From: UBA2336 sp046294915
Lineage (GTDB): Bacteria > Bacteroidota > Bacteroidia > Cytophagales > Cyclobacteriaceae
Reading direction: 5' to 3'
DNA length: 64,000 nt
Assembly: GCA_046294915.1 (NCBI GenBank)
Contig: JBKBOE010000001.1
Coordinates: 94,698 to 158,697 of the forward strand
Under the pieces are notes generated by a model. That model was not told the DNA's origin, did no database searches, and was given only the letters and a program-made list of their open reading frames with translations. Both the position numbers and the translations under genes were made by a program. Numbering within the stretch: the stretch's first letter is position 1; each line of letters begins with the position of its first letter. Positions 43,666 through 52,123 of this stretch are shown here, piece by piece.

Positions 43666-44483
43666 AACACGGTAAGTCGTGTGGCAGCCGCCTGACGAAG
43701 AAAGGTAGGGATAATGGTTTTATACGTTTTTTTAATCTTCTCCGGATCGTTGAGGTATTTCAGCATTTCCACATACTTTTTTTCGCCATGGCGTTCAATA
43801 ATTCCTGATTTTTTGTCTTCGCGCAGGAGGTATTTAAACATGCCGTCATAGTCGGCTTCGGGGTGGAACTGCATGCCCACAATGGCCTCATCAAAGCGGA
43901 TGCCCATGATGGCCCTCTCCAGTTCAACATGGGGTCGTTCTTTCTCAATGCACAGCACGTGTGCACCGGTGGCCATCATACGCGGATTCGGCTCAGTTAC
44001 CTGGTAAAAGCGTGAATCGACAGCATAAAACGGATCATCAAGGTTTTTAAACAGCGGTTCATGCCGGGCCTCTTTGGTTTTGTGAATGGGAAAGATACCG
44101 AACGCTTCGCTTCGCCTTTTGCTCACGGTAGCGTATTTATAGTGCCGGCAATAAATCTGAAAAGAGTGGCAAATAAGGAAGACGAATTTCTTTTGCTGCG
44201 GATGCTGAAGGTTGTGTTTACGAAGGGCATCCATCAGCCCAAAGTAGTTGGCCTCCCATTCAGAGCCTTCGCTTGCCAGCGGACTACCCGGCCCGCCCGA
44301 AGAAATATAGATATCGAAATCGGGTGAGGCGATCTCGTTCTTCAGCCGTACGTCAAAGGTTTCATAGGTAACCGGAAAGGATGATTCGTTCTTGAATTGT
44401 TCAACCAACTGCGTAATGCAGCGCATACCTTCGTTTTCTTCGCCTTCGTACAAATCAAGAATTGCAATACGGATGGTGTTCAT
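43662..44483 (-). CDS. Stand-alone class I glutamine amidotransferase
   Basis: A 273-residue protein of the GATase1 (GMP-synthase-type glutaminase) family. The oxyanion segment YISSGGPGSPL, the nucleophile C105 in FLICHSFQ and the His-Glu pair in MQFHPEAD (H207, E209) are all intact, so it should hydrolyse glutamine and release ammonia. No synthetase domain is fused. In this operon the ammonia, or glutamyl transfer, may serve the neighbouring ligases. It overlaps genes on both sides (ATGA), which argues for a tight complex. Confidence 0.82.
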   Translation of the reverse strand: MNTIRIAILDLYEGEENEGMRCITQLVEQFKNESSFPVTYETFDVRLKNEIASPDFDIYISSGGPGSPLASEGSEWEANYFGLMDALRKHNLQHPQQKKFVFLICHSFQIYCRHYKYATVSKRRSEAFGIFPIHKTKEARHEPLFKNLDDPFYAVDSRFYQVTEPNPRMMATGAHVLCIEKERPHVELERAIMGIRFDEAIVGMQFHPEADYDGMFKYLLREDKKSGIIERHGEKKYVEMLKYLNDPEKIKKTYKTIIPTFLRQAAATRLTVL

Positions 44484-45577
44484 AGTCCTTCAGTGGTTTG
44501 TTCGGTAATATAATCAACAACGTTTTCCAGGCTTCCGGTTTGCTGAAATACGGCCAGTTGCCGATCGGCCCCGGTGCCCTGTTTCAGCATGGTATGAACG
44601 TAGTTAACGGCATGCCGGCTGCCCAGTTCATCCACCACGTCATCCACAAATTCGAGCAACTCGTTAATCAATGCGCGGGTTTCAACTTCTTCCTGCTTTC
44701 CGAAGTCGATAAGTTTACCATCAATGCCATACCGGCTTGCCCGCCACTTGTTTTCGTTGATCAACGCGCGGTTATACACGATAAAACTCATATTCTGCTT
44801 GCGCAATTTATAGAGTTTTGCCACCAATGCCTGAAACAATGCTGTTATGGCGATGGTCTCCTCCACTTTCATGGGCACATCGCAGATGCGGAATTCGATG
44901 GTGTCGAAAAACGGGTGTACGCGTACATCCCACCAGATCTTTTTGGCGTTATCAATACAGCCGGTTTTAATGAGCAGGTTCACATAATTTTTAAAGTCAT
45001 CCCAGTCATTGAAGTAATCGGGTAAGCCGGTTCTTGGAAATTTATCAAATACCTTGGTGCGAAAGGATTTAAAACCGGTGTTTCGGCCTTCCCAGAAGGG
45101 ACTGTTGCACGAAAGGGCATAAACGTGAGGAAGGAAATAGCGGATGGTATTCATAATATGAATAGCCATGTTCTTATCGGAAATGCCCACGTGCACATGC
45201 AAGCCGAAAATAAGGTTGCTTCGGGCGGCCTCCTGCATTTCGTTTACAATTTCATCATACCGCGGATTGGGCGTGATGAGTTGCTTTGACCAGTGCGAAA
45301 ACGGATGCGTACCCGAAGCACCGATGCGCAGGTTAAAGGAGCGGGCAATATCGTGTACCAGTTTTCGCAACTTGCTGATATCGCTGCGGGCTTCGTCCAC
45401 ATTGCGGCAAATGCCGGTGCCAACTTCCACCACAGCCTGGTGCATTTCGGCCTTAACATGGTCTTTCAAAACCTGCTCTGCGGCCTCTACAATTTTCTGA
45501 TCGTGCGAGGTGAGTTCCCGGCTCACCGGGTCAATCACCATGTACTCTTCTTCAACGCCAAGTGTAAACTTTTCCAT
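44480..45577 (-). CDS. Carboxylate-amine ligase, GCS2 family (YbdK-like)
   Basis: A 365-residue member of the glutamate-cysteine ligase family 2. The opening FTLGVEEEYMVIDP, AEMHQAVVEVGTGI, GASGTHPFSHW and LIFGLHVHVGISDKN carry the acidic and histidine residues of the metal-ATP site, and VRVHPFFDTIEFRICDVP follows. YbdK-like proteins form gamma-glutamyl or other amide bonds in vitro with weak activity; natural substrates are mostly unknown. The neighbouring ATP-grasp and amidotransferase genes suggest a dedicated peptide-like product instead of glutathione. Confidence 0.9.
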   Translation of the reverse strand: MEKFTLGVEEEYMVIDPVSRELTSHDQKIVEAAEQVLKDHVKAEMHQAVVEVGTGICRNVDEARSDISKLRKLVHDIARSFNLRIGASGTHPFSHWSKQLITPNPRYDEIVNEMQEAARSNLIFGLHVHVGISDKNMAIHIMNTIRYFLPHVYALSCNSPFWEGRNTGFKSFRTKVFDKFPRTGLPDYFNDWDDFKNYVNLLIKTGCIDNAKKIWWDVRVHPFFDTIEFRICDVPMKVEETIAITALFQALVAKLYKLRKQNMSFIVYNRALINENKWRASRYGIDGKLIDFGKQEEVETRALINELLEFVDDVVDELGSRHAVNYVHTMLKQGTGADRQLAVFQQTGSLENVVDYITEQTTEGL

Positions 45578-45616
45578 AACCTTTAGCCGGTCTTCTCCAG
45601 CGGAGCAGGTGAATAT

Positions 45617-46612
45617 TTATTTTGATTTTGTTTTTGCCTTTACCGGTGATTTGGAATTTCGGTTGAGGAAAGCCGTTACCGAATCGGAGACGAATGTGCC
45701 CCACGTAAGGTTGTCCCTTCCTGGTTTTTGTTGTTGCGCACGTTCAATGGCCATCTTCGCGGCATGTTCTACCACCCATTCAAAATTTTCCTGACCTACG
45801 GAGTTCACATCGGCATCGGGTGCGGGGTTGCAAAAATCAATGGCATAAGGTATGCCACCGCGCACGGCCATCTCCACCGTGTTAAAATCATAACCCAATG
45901 CGTGGTTAAGCTGTAGCACATAGTCGTGTACTTTTTTAACCAACTTTTCTGATGCAGGGCCGCTGTTCACCACATAACGCAAGTGGTGAGGGTTGCGTGG
46001 CTCGTACTGCATTACACGCACATATTTCCGGCCCAGGCAGTAGCAGCGGAAGTACTCTTCGAAGATGATTTCTTCCTGCAGCATCATAACCAACTGGCCG
46101 GTTTCTTTATAGGCCCTGAAGAAGTCGTCCATGTTGTTGAGTTTGTATACGCTCTTCCATCCGCCACCGGCATGGGGCTTCATGTAAGCAGGCCAGCCTA
46201 TGTATTCAAAAATTTTCTCCCACGACAGCGGAAATTTCAGGTTGCTGAAGGATGAATCGGTGGTGTCGGTGGGTTTATCGTGCGATGGCAGGATAACCGT
46301 TTTCGGTACGGGCACCCCGATTTTCAACGCGAGTGCATTGTTAAAAAATTTTTCATCGGCACTCCACCAAAAGGGGTTGTTGATAACGGCCGTGCCGGAA
46401 ATGGCCGCGTTTTTCAGATACGCGCGGTAAAAGGGAACATCCTGCGAGATGCGGTCAATGATCACTGCATAGCCTGTGGGCTCGCCTTGTTGCACCTTGT
46501 CAATCATCACCGGCTCGGCCTTGATGTCTTTGAGGCCCGCCTTGTTTACCCGTTCTACAAATGCTTCCGGGAAGGAGCGCTCCATGCCATGCAAAATTCC
46601 TATTTTTTTCAT
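45617..46612 (-). CDS. ATP-grasp ligase (RimK/D-Ala-D-Ala ligase-like)
   Basis: A 331-residue protein with an ATP-grasp core: KIGVPVPKTVILP, then WPAYMKPHAGGGWKSVYKL (lysine and glycine-rich loop), an adenine-contact strand MMLQEEII, and the metal-binding acidic site in NTVEMAVRGGIPYAIDFCNPAPDAD. The C-terminus is basic and disordered (SKSPVKAKTKSK). It would activate a carboxylate with ATP for ligation to an amine. It starts 5 bp after the esterase stop and precedes the GCS2 gene by 39 bp. Confidence 0.82.
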   Translation of the reverse strand: MKKIGILHGMERSFPEAFVERVNKAGLKDIKAEPVMIDKVQQGEPTGYAVIIDRISQDVPFYRAYLKNAAISGTAVINNPFWWSADEKFFNNALALKIGVPVPKTVILPSHDKPTDTTDSSFSNLKFPLSWEKIFEYIGWPAYMKPHAGGGWKSVYKLNNMDDFFRAYKETGQLVMMLQEEIIFEEYFRCYCLGRKYVRVMQYEPRNPHHLRYVVNSGPASEKLVKKVHDYVLQLNHALGYDFNTVEMAVRGGIPYAIDFCNPAPDADVNSVGQENFEWVVEHAAKMAIERAQQQKPGRDNLTWGTFVSDSVTAFLNRNSKSPVKAKTKSK

Positions 46613-46617
46613 AGTTG

Positions 46618-47328
46618 CTATTTTATCAATGAGAGGTAATGCGGAAACATTTCACGCCATGCGGGCCAGTCGTGCGGGCGTTCAGGGCGCACATCCAGCC
46701 AATGGTTTATTCCTTTGTTCCGAAGGATTGACGCCATCCTTTCGTTAGCTTCCCAGCACATGTCGTGTGTGCCGGTACCAAGTACCACAAACATATCGTT
46801 GAAAAACGGGTTTTGCGCATCGGGCAGAAAGTCAGGCGGGTTATTGAAATATACATTGTCATCATAGTACCCGTCAAGCTGGCTCTTGATATCAAAAGCA
46901 GCGCCCATGTTGAATACATACTTAACCACTTCCGGATGACGGAACGCGAAGTTGGTGGCGTGGTATCCGCCAAAGCTGCAACCGGCAGTGGCAATGCGGT
47001 GTACACCGGTTTCCTGCTGCATCAACGGCACAAGTTCCTGCAACAGAAACTGATCGTACCAGTTATGATTCTTTACCCGGTCGGCCGGATGAATGTTTTT
47101 ATTATACCAACTCATGGAATCAACACCATCGGGACAATAAATTTTTACGAGTCCTTCATCCAGAAACCAGGCTACGCTGTCGATGAGTTTAAAATCCTTA
47201 TTTTCATAATAGCTGCCTAATGAAGTTGGAAAAAGCATAACGGGGTATCCGCGTGTTCCAAAAGCAAGGATACCGATTTCGCGGCCAAGGTTAGGGCTAA
47301 ACCATTTATGAAAATGTTCGTGGGGCAT
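46618..47328 (-). CDS. Alpha/beta-hydrolase esterase of the ligase cluster (COG4947-like)
   Basis: A 236-residue cytoplasmic esterase-family protein. The nucleophile Ser is in TAGCSFGGYHA, the acid is probably in VVLGTGTHDMC and the His in ERPHDWPAW. Proteins of this type are found beside ATP-grasp enzymes in several phyla, as I recall from comparative surveys. The frame opens at a TTG at 47343; the ATG at 47328 is the likely start. It is the first gene of the minus-strand operon and may hydrolyse an ester or thioester of the product. Confidence 0.75.
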   Translation of the reverse strand: MPHEHFHKWFSPNLGREIGILAFGTRGYPVMLFPTSLGSYYENKDFKLIDSVAWFLDEGLVKIYCPDGVDSMSWYNKNIHPADRVKNHNWYDQFLLQELVPLMQQETGVHRIATAGCSFGGYHATNFAFRHPEVVKYVFNMGAAFDIKSQLDGYYDDNVYFNNPPDFLPDAQNPFFNDMFVVLGTGTHDMCWEANERMASILRNKGINHWLDVRPERPHDWPAWREMFPHYLSLIK

Positions 47329-47359
47329 ACCGTGACTGTGCAAGGTTTGGCTAAAGTTC

Positions 47360-47367
47360 TATTTTTG
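47360..47367 (+). promoter_or_regulatory. TAnnTTTG minus-7 box before the divergent esterase gene
   Basis: TATTTTTG matches the minus-7 consensus and lies 35 bp before the TTG start at 47403, in the divergent gap between the two esterases. Confidence 0.4.
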
Positions 47368-47402
47368 CTGCCTTAAAATAAACAATTCAACCCATATCCG
47401 TT

Positions 47403-48215
47403 TTGGATACCCCGGAACACTACCACCTTCAGCAACTTACGGATGTGCACTCCACCCTGCTGGACCGCGATACGCTTGTTGATATTTTTCTTCCGCATGC
47501 GTTTGAAAAGGCTGATAAGCCCCTTCCATTATTAATTCTTAATGATGGGCAGGATGGTGAGGCCATCCATTTAAAAGCTTGCCTGGAGGAACTTACGCAA
47601 TCTAAACTTATCCGCGAACTGATTGTGGTTGCCGTGCATGCCGGAGACCGCTTGCAGGAATATGGCATTGCTGCACGTAAAGACTACAAGGGTCGCGGAA
47701 GCAAGGCTAAAAATTATACGCACTTTATCATGACCGAACTGGTTCCTTATCTGCATTACCGTTATCCGCTTTCAGTAAACCAGGCCGATCATGCCATTGC
47801 CGGCTTCTCCCTGGGTGGTCTTTCGGCTGTGGATATTGCCTGGAGTAACGCGCACTATTTTGGTAAGGCCGGGGCTTTCAGCGGTTCGTTCTGGTGGCGT
47901 AAGCGCGATGCAAAGAGTATGTTCTATGCCGATAACCGCGACCGGCTGATGCATTTACAGATACGCAAAGGAAAGTTTAAGCCCGGCTTGAAGTTTTGGT
48001 TTCAGGCGGGCACACTGGATGAGGTAAGCGACCGCAATGAAAACGGAACCATTGATTCTATTGATGATACACTGGATCTGATCAGCGAGCTGACAAAAAA
48101 AGGATACCGTCCTTTTGAAGACATTCAGTACTACCAAGTAGAAGGAGGCAAGCATAACCTGGAAACCTGGAAGCAGGCCATGCCGGTGTTTTTAAAGTGG
48201 GCGTTTGGGAAATAG
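47403..48215 (+). CDS. Esterase (Fes/enterochelin-esterase-like) divergent from the ligase operon
   Basis: A 270-residue alpha/beta-hydrolase of the Fes/IroE or esterase-D-like type. It has the nucleophile elbow AIAGFSLGGLSA, the oxyanion GAFSGSFWW, and a C-terminal His in EGGKHNLETW. PLLILNDGQDGE is typical of the family near residue 40. The only plausible start is TTG at 47403 (MDTPEHYHL); no ATG is near. It lies 74 bp from the divergent operon and probably takes part in the same pathway, but it could also be an independent ester hydrolase. Confidence 0.72.
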   Translation: MDTPEHYHLQQLTDVHSTLLDRDTLVDIFLPHAFEKADKPLPLLILNDGQDGEAIHLKACLEELTQSKLIRELIVVAVHAGDRLQEYGIAARKDYKGRGSKAKNYTHFIMTELVPYLHYRYPLSVNQADHAIAGFSLGGLSAVDIAWSNAHYFGKAGAFSGSFWWRKRDAKSMFYADNRDRLMHLQIRKGKFKPGLKFWFQAGTLDEVSDRNENGTIDSIDDTLDLISELTKKGYRPFEDIQYYQVEGGKHNLETWKQAMPVFLKWAFGK

Positions 48216-48235
48216 TGTATGGATAGGCTTGCCGG

Positions 48236-49177
48236 TTATCCGTTTGTTCCGGTAACAAATTGAATATTGCGCTTTAAACCTTTTAAGCCAGTTCGCTTAA
48301 CAGCTGATTTTTTAAAAAATTTCTGAAATACTTCTTCCGTAATCTCTTTCCAGTCATCGGTTAACATTTTTTCCAGATCAGCATGGGGTTTAAAGCGGCT
48401 TTCGGCATGCGGTTGTGCAAAGCGGTTCCAGGGGCAAACGTCCTGACAGATGTCGCACCCGAAAATCCAGTTTTCAAATTTGCCTTTTACCTCTGCCGGA
48501 ATTTCTTCTTTGAGTTCGATGGTGAAATACGAAATGCATTTGCTGCCGTCCACCACATACGGTTGCGGAATAGCCTGGGTAGGGCAGGCATCCATGCAGG
48601 CAGTACAGGTGCCGCAGTAATCTTTAATGGGGTCATCGTATTCTAATTCAATATCCACAATCAGTTCGGCCAGAAAAAAGAAACTGCCCATGGTGCGGTT
48701 TAACAGCAAGGAATTTTTTCCGATCCACCCGATGCCCGAGCGTTGTGCCCAGGCTCGTTCCAGTACGGGTGCCGAATCAACAAATGCCCGGCCGTTTACT
48801 TCACCGAGTTGCTCCTGTAATTGAAAAAGAAATTCTTTCAGTTTGTCTTTTATGACAAAGTGGTAGTCTTCTCCATATGCATATTTGGCAATTTTCAGGT
48901 TGCTCTCCGTGGCCAGGTCTTTTTCAGGATAGTAATTATAGATGAGACTGATCACCGATTTTGCACCGGGAACAAGTTTGGAAGGATCGAGCCGCTTATC
49001 AAAGTGATTCTCCATGTAGCCCATCTTTCCGTGGTAATTTCGGCTGAGCCATTCTTCCAGTTTGGGAGCCTCATTTTCAAGAAATTCGGCTTTGGCAATA
49101 CCGCAGTGGCTGAAGCCCAAACCAGTTGCCATAGATTTTACCAGGTGAGAATTGGCTGTACGCTTTGATGATTTCAA
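48236..49177 (-). CDS. queG: Epoxyqueuosine reductase QueG
   Basis: A 313-residue cobalamin- and Fe-S-dependent reductase for the last step of queuosine tRNA modification. Features are LGFSHCGIAKAEFLENEAP at the N-terminus, FVDSAPVLERAWAQRSGIGWIGKNSLLLNRTMGSFFFLAELI, and two 4Fe-4S cysteine clusters: CGTCTACMDACPTQAI and CDICQDVCPWN. The frame runs on through ruvB's end without an ATG. TTG at 49177 gives the usual N-terminal spacing (MKSSKRT...), and TTG at 49195 is an alternative. Both overlap or abut ruvB, so it is probably translated after ruvB. Confidence 0.9.
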   Translation of the reverse strand: MKSSKRTANSHLVKSMATGLGFSHCGIAKAEFLENEAPKLEEWLSRNYHGKMGYMENHFDKRLDPSKLVPGAKSVISLIYNYYPEKDLATESNLKIAKYAYGEDYHFVIKDKLKEFLFQLQEQLGEVNGRAFVDSAPVLERAWAQRSGIGWIGKNSLLLNRTMGSFFFLAELIVDIELEYDDPIKDYCGTCTACMDACPTQAIPQPYVVDGSKCISYFTIELKEEIPAEVKGKFENWIFGCDICQDVCPWNRFAQPHAESRFKPHADLEKMLTDDWKEITEEVFQKFFKKSAVKRTGLKGLKRNIQFVTGTNG

Positions 49178-49187
49178 TTGCGGTGAG

Positions 49188-50219
49188 TTAATCAAACAAC
49201 CCCGGCCTTTTCGATTGCGGAGGCACAAGTTTAAGATGTTTGTACGCCCGTTCCGTTGCTTCCCGTCCGCGCGAAGTGCGTTTAAGATAGCCTTCCTGTA
49301 TTAAAAAGGGTTCATAGACTTCTTCAATGGTTTCTGCCTCTTCGCCAACTGCGGTGGCAATGGTGGATAGACCTACGGGTCCGCCTTTAAATTTTTCGAT
49401 AATGGTCAGCAAAATCCGGTTATCCATTTCATCCAGTCCGTTTTCGTCAACATCAAGCGCCTTCAAGGCCATTTGCGCAATGGCAAGGGTAATGGTTCCA
49501 TCGCCTTTAATCTGGGCGAAGTCGCGGGTTCTGCGCAACAGGTTATTGGCAATGCGTGGTGTGCCCCGGCTTCTGCGGGCAATTTCGAAAGCCGCTCCTT
49601 TATCGAGTGGTGCATTCAAAATCCCGGCTGAGCGGTTTACAATTTTGGTAAGCAGGTCGGCATCGTAGTACTCCAGGCGGGAGTTGATGCCGAAGCGTGC
49701 ACGTAAAGGCGAGGTAAGCAGCCCCGCACGGGTGGTGGCGCCTATAAGCGTAAACGGATTGAGTCCAATTTGAATGGACCGTGCATTCGGCCCCGAGTCG
49801 AGCATGATGTCAATTTTAAAATCTTCCATGGCCGAGTACAGGTATTCCTCCACTACCGGGTTAAGGCGGTGGATTTCATCAATGAACAGTACATCGTTGG
49901 GTTCAAGGTTGGTAAGCAGGCCTGCCAGATCACCGGGCTTATCGAGTACCGGACCCGAAGTGATTCTGATGTTGGCGCCTAACTCATTAGCAATGATGTG
50001 GGAGAGAGTGGTCTTTCCCAATCCCGGTGGGCCGTGCAGCAACACATGGTCGAGCGATTCGCCCCGCTGTCTGGCGGCCTGCACAAATACCTGGATGTTT
50101 TCTACAGCTTTTTGCTGGCCGGTAAAATCAGCAAAAGAGAGTGGGCGCAGGGCCCTTTCAATTTCCTTGTCTGCCGCTGTTAACGATTCGCTGTTGCCTT
50201 TCAGGTAGTCTTCGCGCAT
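49188..50219 (-). CDS. ruvB: Holliday junction DNA helicase RuvB
   Basis: A 343-residue AAA+ ATPase that drives branch migration with RuvA. Walker A GPPGLGKT (63-70), Walker B FIDEIHRLNP, the sensor-1 region GATTRAGLL and the arginine-finger region RSRGTPRIANNLLRR are present, and the C-terminal winged helix ends with TPRG-like segments (GYLKRTSRGR). The frame reaches 50270, but the ATG at 50219 (MREDYLKGN) is standard and lies just after a minus-7 box, so the longer form is wrong. ruvA is not in the window. Confidence 0.96.
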   Translation of the reverse strand: MREDYLKGNSESLTAADKEIERALRPLSFADFTGQQKAVENIQVFVQAARQRGESLDHVLLHGPPGLGKTTLSHIIANELGANIRITSGPVLDKPGDLAGLLTNLEPNDVLFIDEIHRLNPVVEEYLYSAMEDFKIDIMLDSGPNARSIQIGLNPFTLIGATTRAGLLTSPLRARFGINSRLEYYDADLLTKIVNRSAGILNAPLDKGAAFEIARRSRGTPRIANNLLRRTRDFAQIKGDGTITLAIAQMALKALDVDENGLDEMDNRILLTIIEKFKGGPVGLSTIATAVGEEAETIEEVYEPFLIQEGYLKRTSRGREATERAYKHLKLVPPQSKRPGLFD

Positions 50220-50230
50220 GGTTCGTTTTA

Positions 50231-50238
50231 CAAAAGTA
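50231..50238 (-). promoter_or_regulatory. TAnnTTTG minus-7 box before ruvB
   Basis: The minus strand reads TACTTTTG, an exact match 11 bp before the ruvB ATG at 50219. It lies inside the artefactual N-terminal extension of the open frame. Confidence 0.45.
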
Positions 50239-50308
50239 CGTATTTCGCAAGCTTCCTTAAGCAGCAACATTGTTGCATTATTTGAATTCGGCTAACTTGC
50301 CCCGGCTT

Positions 50309-51337
50309 ATGAGTAACCGGTTTAAGAATATTCTCTACACATTTATCCTGATGGTGATTCTGTTTGGGGTTTACCAGTACCGGAAAAAATTACAAGACCC
50401 GGTTTACATCGAAGGAAAAACCATGGGTACCACCTACCATATAACCTATTTTGATGCCGGCCGAAGGAATTTTAAGCATCAGGTGGATTCAATTCTTGAG
50501 CGGGTTAACCAGGCCATCAACACCTATCTGCCGCAATCAGAAGTAACCCGGTTTAATAAGGGCACTGGGGCTTTAAAGTTTGAATTGCCCTACCTGCGGC
50601 AGCTGCTCGAACGCTCACAACAAATTGTAAGTGCTTCGTCCGGGGCATTTGACCCCACCGTTATGCCATTGGTGAATGTTTGGGGTTTTGGTCCGGCTGA
50701 GCCGCTAAACCCCGATAACCTGGAGATTGATTCCATCCGTGAATTTGTAGGCTTTGAAAAGGTGGGCTTTAATACCGACAGTGTGTGGAAAACCGATGCC
50801 CGCACCCAGCTTGATTTTGGCGGCATTGGCCAGGGCTATGGGGCTGATGTCATTGCAGAATTTTTGAAAGGGAAAGGCATTACCCATATGCTGGTGGAGA
50901 TTGGAGGGGAAGGCATGGCCCTGGGCCGTAACCGAAAGACGGGTAAGCCCTGGGAAATTGGCATATTGGATCCGAACTCTACTCCCAATAATCAATTTTT
51001 TAAAGCGTACGTTTCGCTGGAAAACAAATCGTTTACCACGTCTGGCGGTTATTTTAACTACCGCGAAATTGACGGAAAGAAGTTCTCACACACCATCGAT
51101 CCGCAATCGGGTTACCCGGTAAATAATCCGTTGCTGAGTGTTTCTGTTTTCTCTGACGATGCCACCTCTGCTGATGGCTGGGCCACTGCCCTGATGGTTA
51201 TGGGGGTTGATAAGGCTATGTCATTTCTTCAAAATCACCCGAACTTTGATGCCCTGTTAATGTATTCCGGTGATGACGGAACTGTTCATGTGTTTATAAC
51301 TCCCGGCATAAAAGACAGGATAATCCTACGTGAATAA
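50309..51337 (+). CDS. apbE: ApbE-family FAD:protein FMN transferase
   Basis: A 342-residue membrane-anchored flavinyltransferase (one N-terminal helix, residues 8-22) that attaches FMN to threonines of periplasmic or membrane redox proteins, with Mg2+. Conserved pieces are GKTMGTTYHITY near residue 40, SGAFDPTVMPLVNVWGFG, DFGGIGQGYGADVIAEFL, LVEIGGEGMALG and FSHTIDPQSGYPV. A later ATG than the track frame start gives the anchor. It is followed directly by a ZIP transporter gene. The flavinylated partner is not nearby. Confidence 0.9.
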   Translation: MSNRFKNILYTFILMVILFGVYQYRKKLQDPVYIEGKTMGTTYHITYFDAGRRNFKHQVDSILERVNQAINTYLPQSEVTRFNKGTGALKFELPYLRQLLERSQQIVSASSGAFDPTVMPLVNVWGFGPAEPLNPDNLEIDSIREFVGFEKVGFNTDSVWKTDARTQLDFGGIGQGYGADVIAEFLKGKGITHMLVEIGGEGMALGRNRKTGKPWEIGILDPNSTPNNQFFKAYVSLENKSFTTSGGYFNYREIDGKKFSHTIDPQSGYPVNNPLLSVSVFSDDATSADGWATALMVMGVDKAMSFLQNHPNFDALLMYSGDDGTVHVFITPGIKDRIILRE

Positions 51338-51338
51338 C

Positions 51339-52115
51339 ATGGCACTCAAACTTTCGGTACTCTTTTTCTCACCCCTGCTTGCCGGGTTGTTAATCTATTT
51401 CCTGCCGGAAGGCCGAAGCCGTAACTACCGGTTGCTGCTGGTGTTTGCCGGTTCGTATCTTTTTGGAATTACGGTTGTCCATATTTTGCCGGAGTTGTAT
51501 CGCAGCAGTGCCGAGGTGGAGTTGATTGGCCTGTTTGTGTTGGCGGGCTTCTTTCTTCAGCAATTGCTGGAATATTTTACATCGGGTATTGAACACGGTC
51601 ATTTGCCTGCAACCCATTTGGGCGATCAAGGGCACGATCATGCCCATCATCATTCGCATTACCATCAGCAAGTATCCGCCCTGGTGTTGTTGCTTGCATT
51701 GTGTGTACATGCTTTCTTAGAAGGGGCCATGCTGGCACAGCCCGTAACCATGGGCTTTGGTTATGATGTGAACGCCATTTTATTGGGTATCGCATTACAC
51801 CGTGCTCCGGCAGCTTTTGCGCTTATGACAGTACTGACTATTCAATTGCGTTCAAAAAGCAAAGCATTGCCCTACCTGGTTGTGTTTTCTACAGCGGCAC
51901 CTGTTGGGTTACTTATCAGCACGTACCTCTCAGAAATGGAAGCGCTCACTGCATCCGGACTTACTTTTCTGTATGCGCTGGTCAGTGGTAACTTCCTGCA
52001 CATATCAACCACGATCGTTTTTGAAAGCAGCCCCGAGCACCATTTTAACGCACGCAAACTGGCTGTAGCTGTTGTTGGAGCCCTGGCGGCTGTTGCAGTG
52101 GAGTATATACTATAG
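51339..52115 (+). CDS. ZIP-family metal transporter
   Basis: A 258-residue membrane protein with about eight helices and a metal-binding loop rich in histidine (HGHLPATHLGDQGHDHAHHHSHYHQQ split across residues 85-110). The helix-4 motif ALCVHAFLEGAML has the HxxxE metal site and helix 5 carries GIALHRAPAAFAL. Such proteins move Zn2+ or related divalent ions into the cytoplasm. A GTG at 51330 overlaps apbE; ATG at 51339, right after the apbE stop, is preferred. Metal specificity is not readable. Confidence 0.87.
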   Translation: MALKLSVLFFSPLLAGLLIYFLPEGRSRNYRLLLVFAGSYLFGITVVHILPELYRSSAEVELIGLFVLAGFFLQQLLEYFTSGIEHGHLPATHLGDQGHDHAHHHSHYHQQVSALVLLLALCVHAFLEGAMLAQPVTMGFGYDVNAILLGIALHRAPAAFALMTVLTIQLRSKSKALPYLVVFSTAAPVGLLISTYLSEMEALTASGLTFLYALVSGNFLHISTTIVFESSPEHHFNARKLAVAVVGALAAVAVEYIL

Positions 52116-52123
52116 GCTGAAAG

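Noticed and set aside
45168..45586. Plus-strand frames opposite the GCS2 gene
   Set aside because: Antisense shadows of a conserved gene, without recognisable domains.
50220..50270. Upstream extension of ruvB and TTG-started extension of apbE over the divergent gap
   Set aside because: The gap holds a ruvB minus-7 box, and both proteins have standard N-termini at the internal ATGs.
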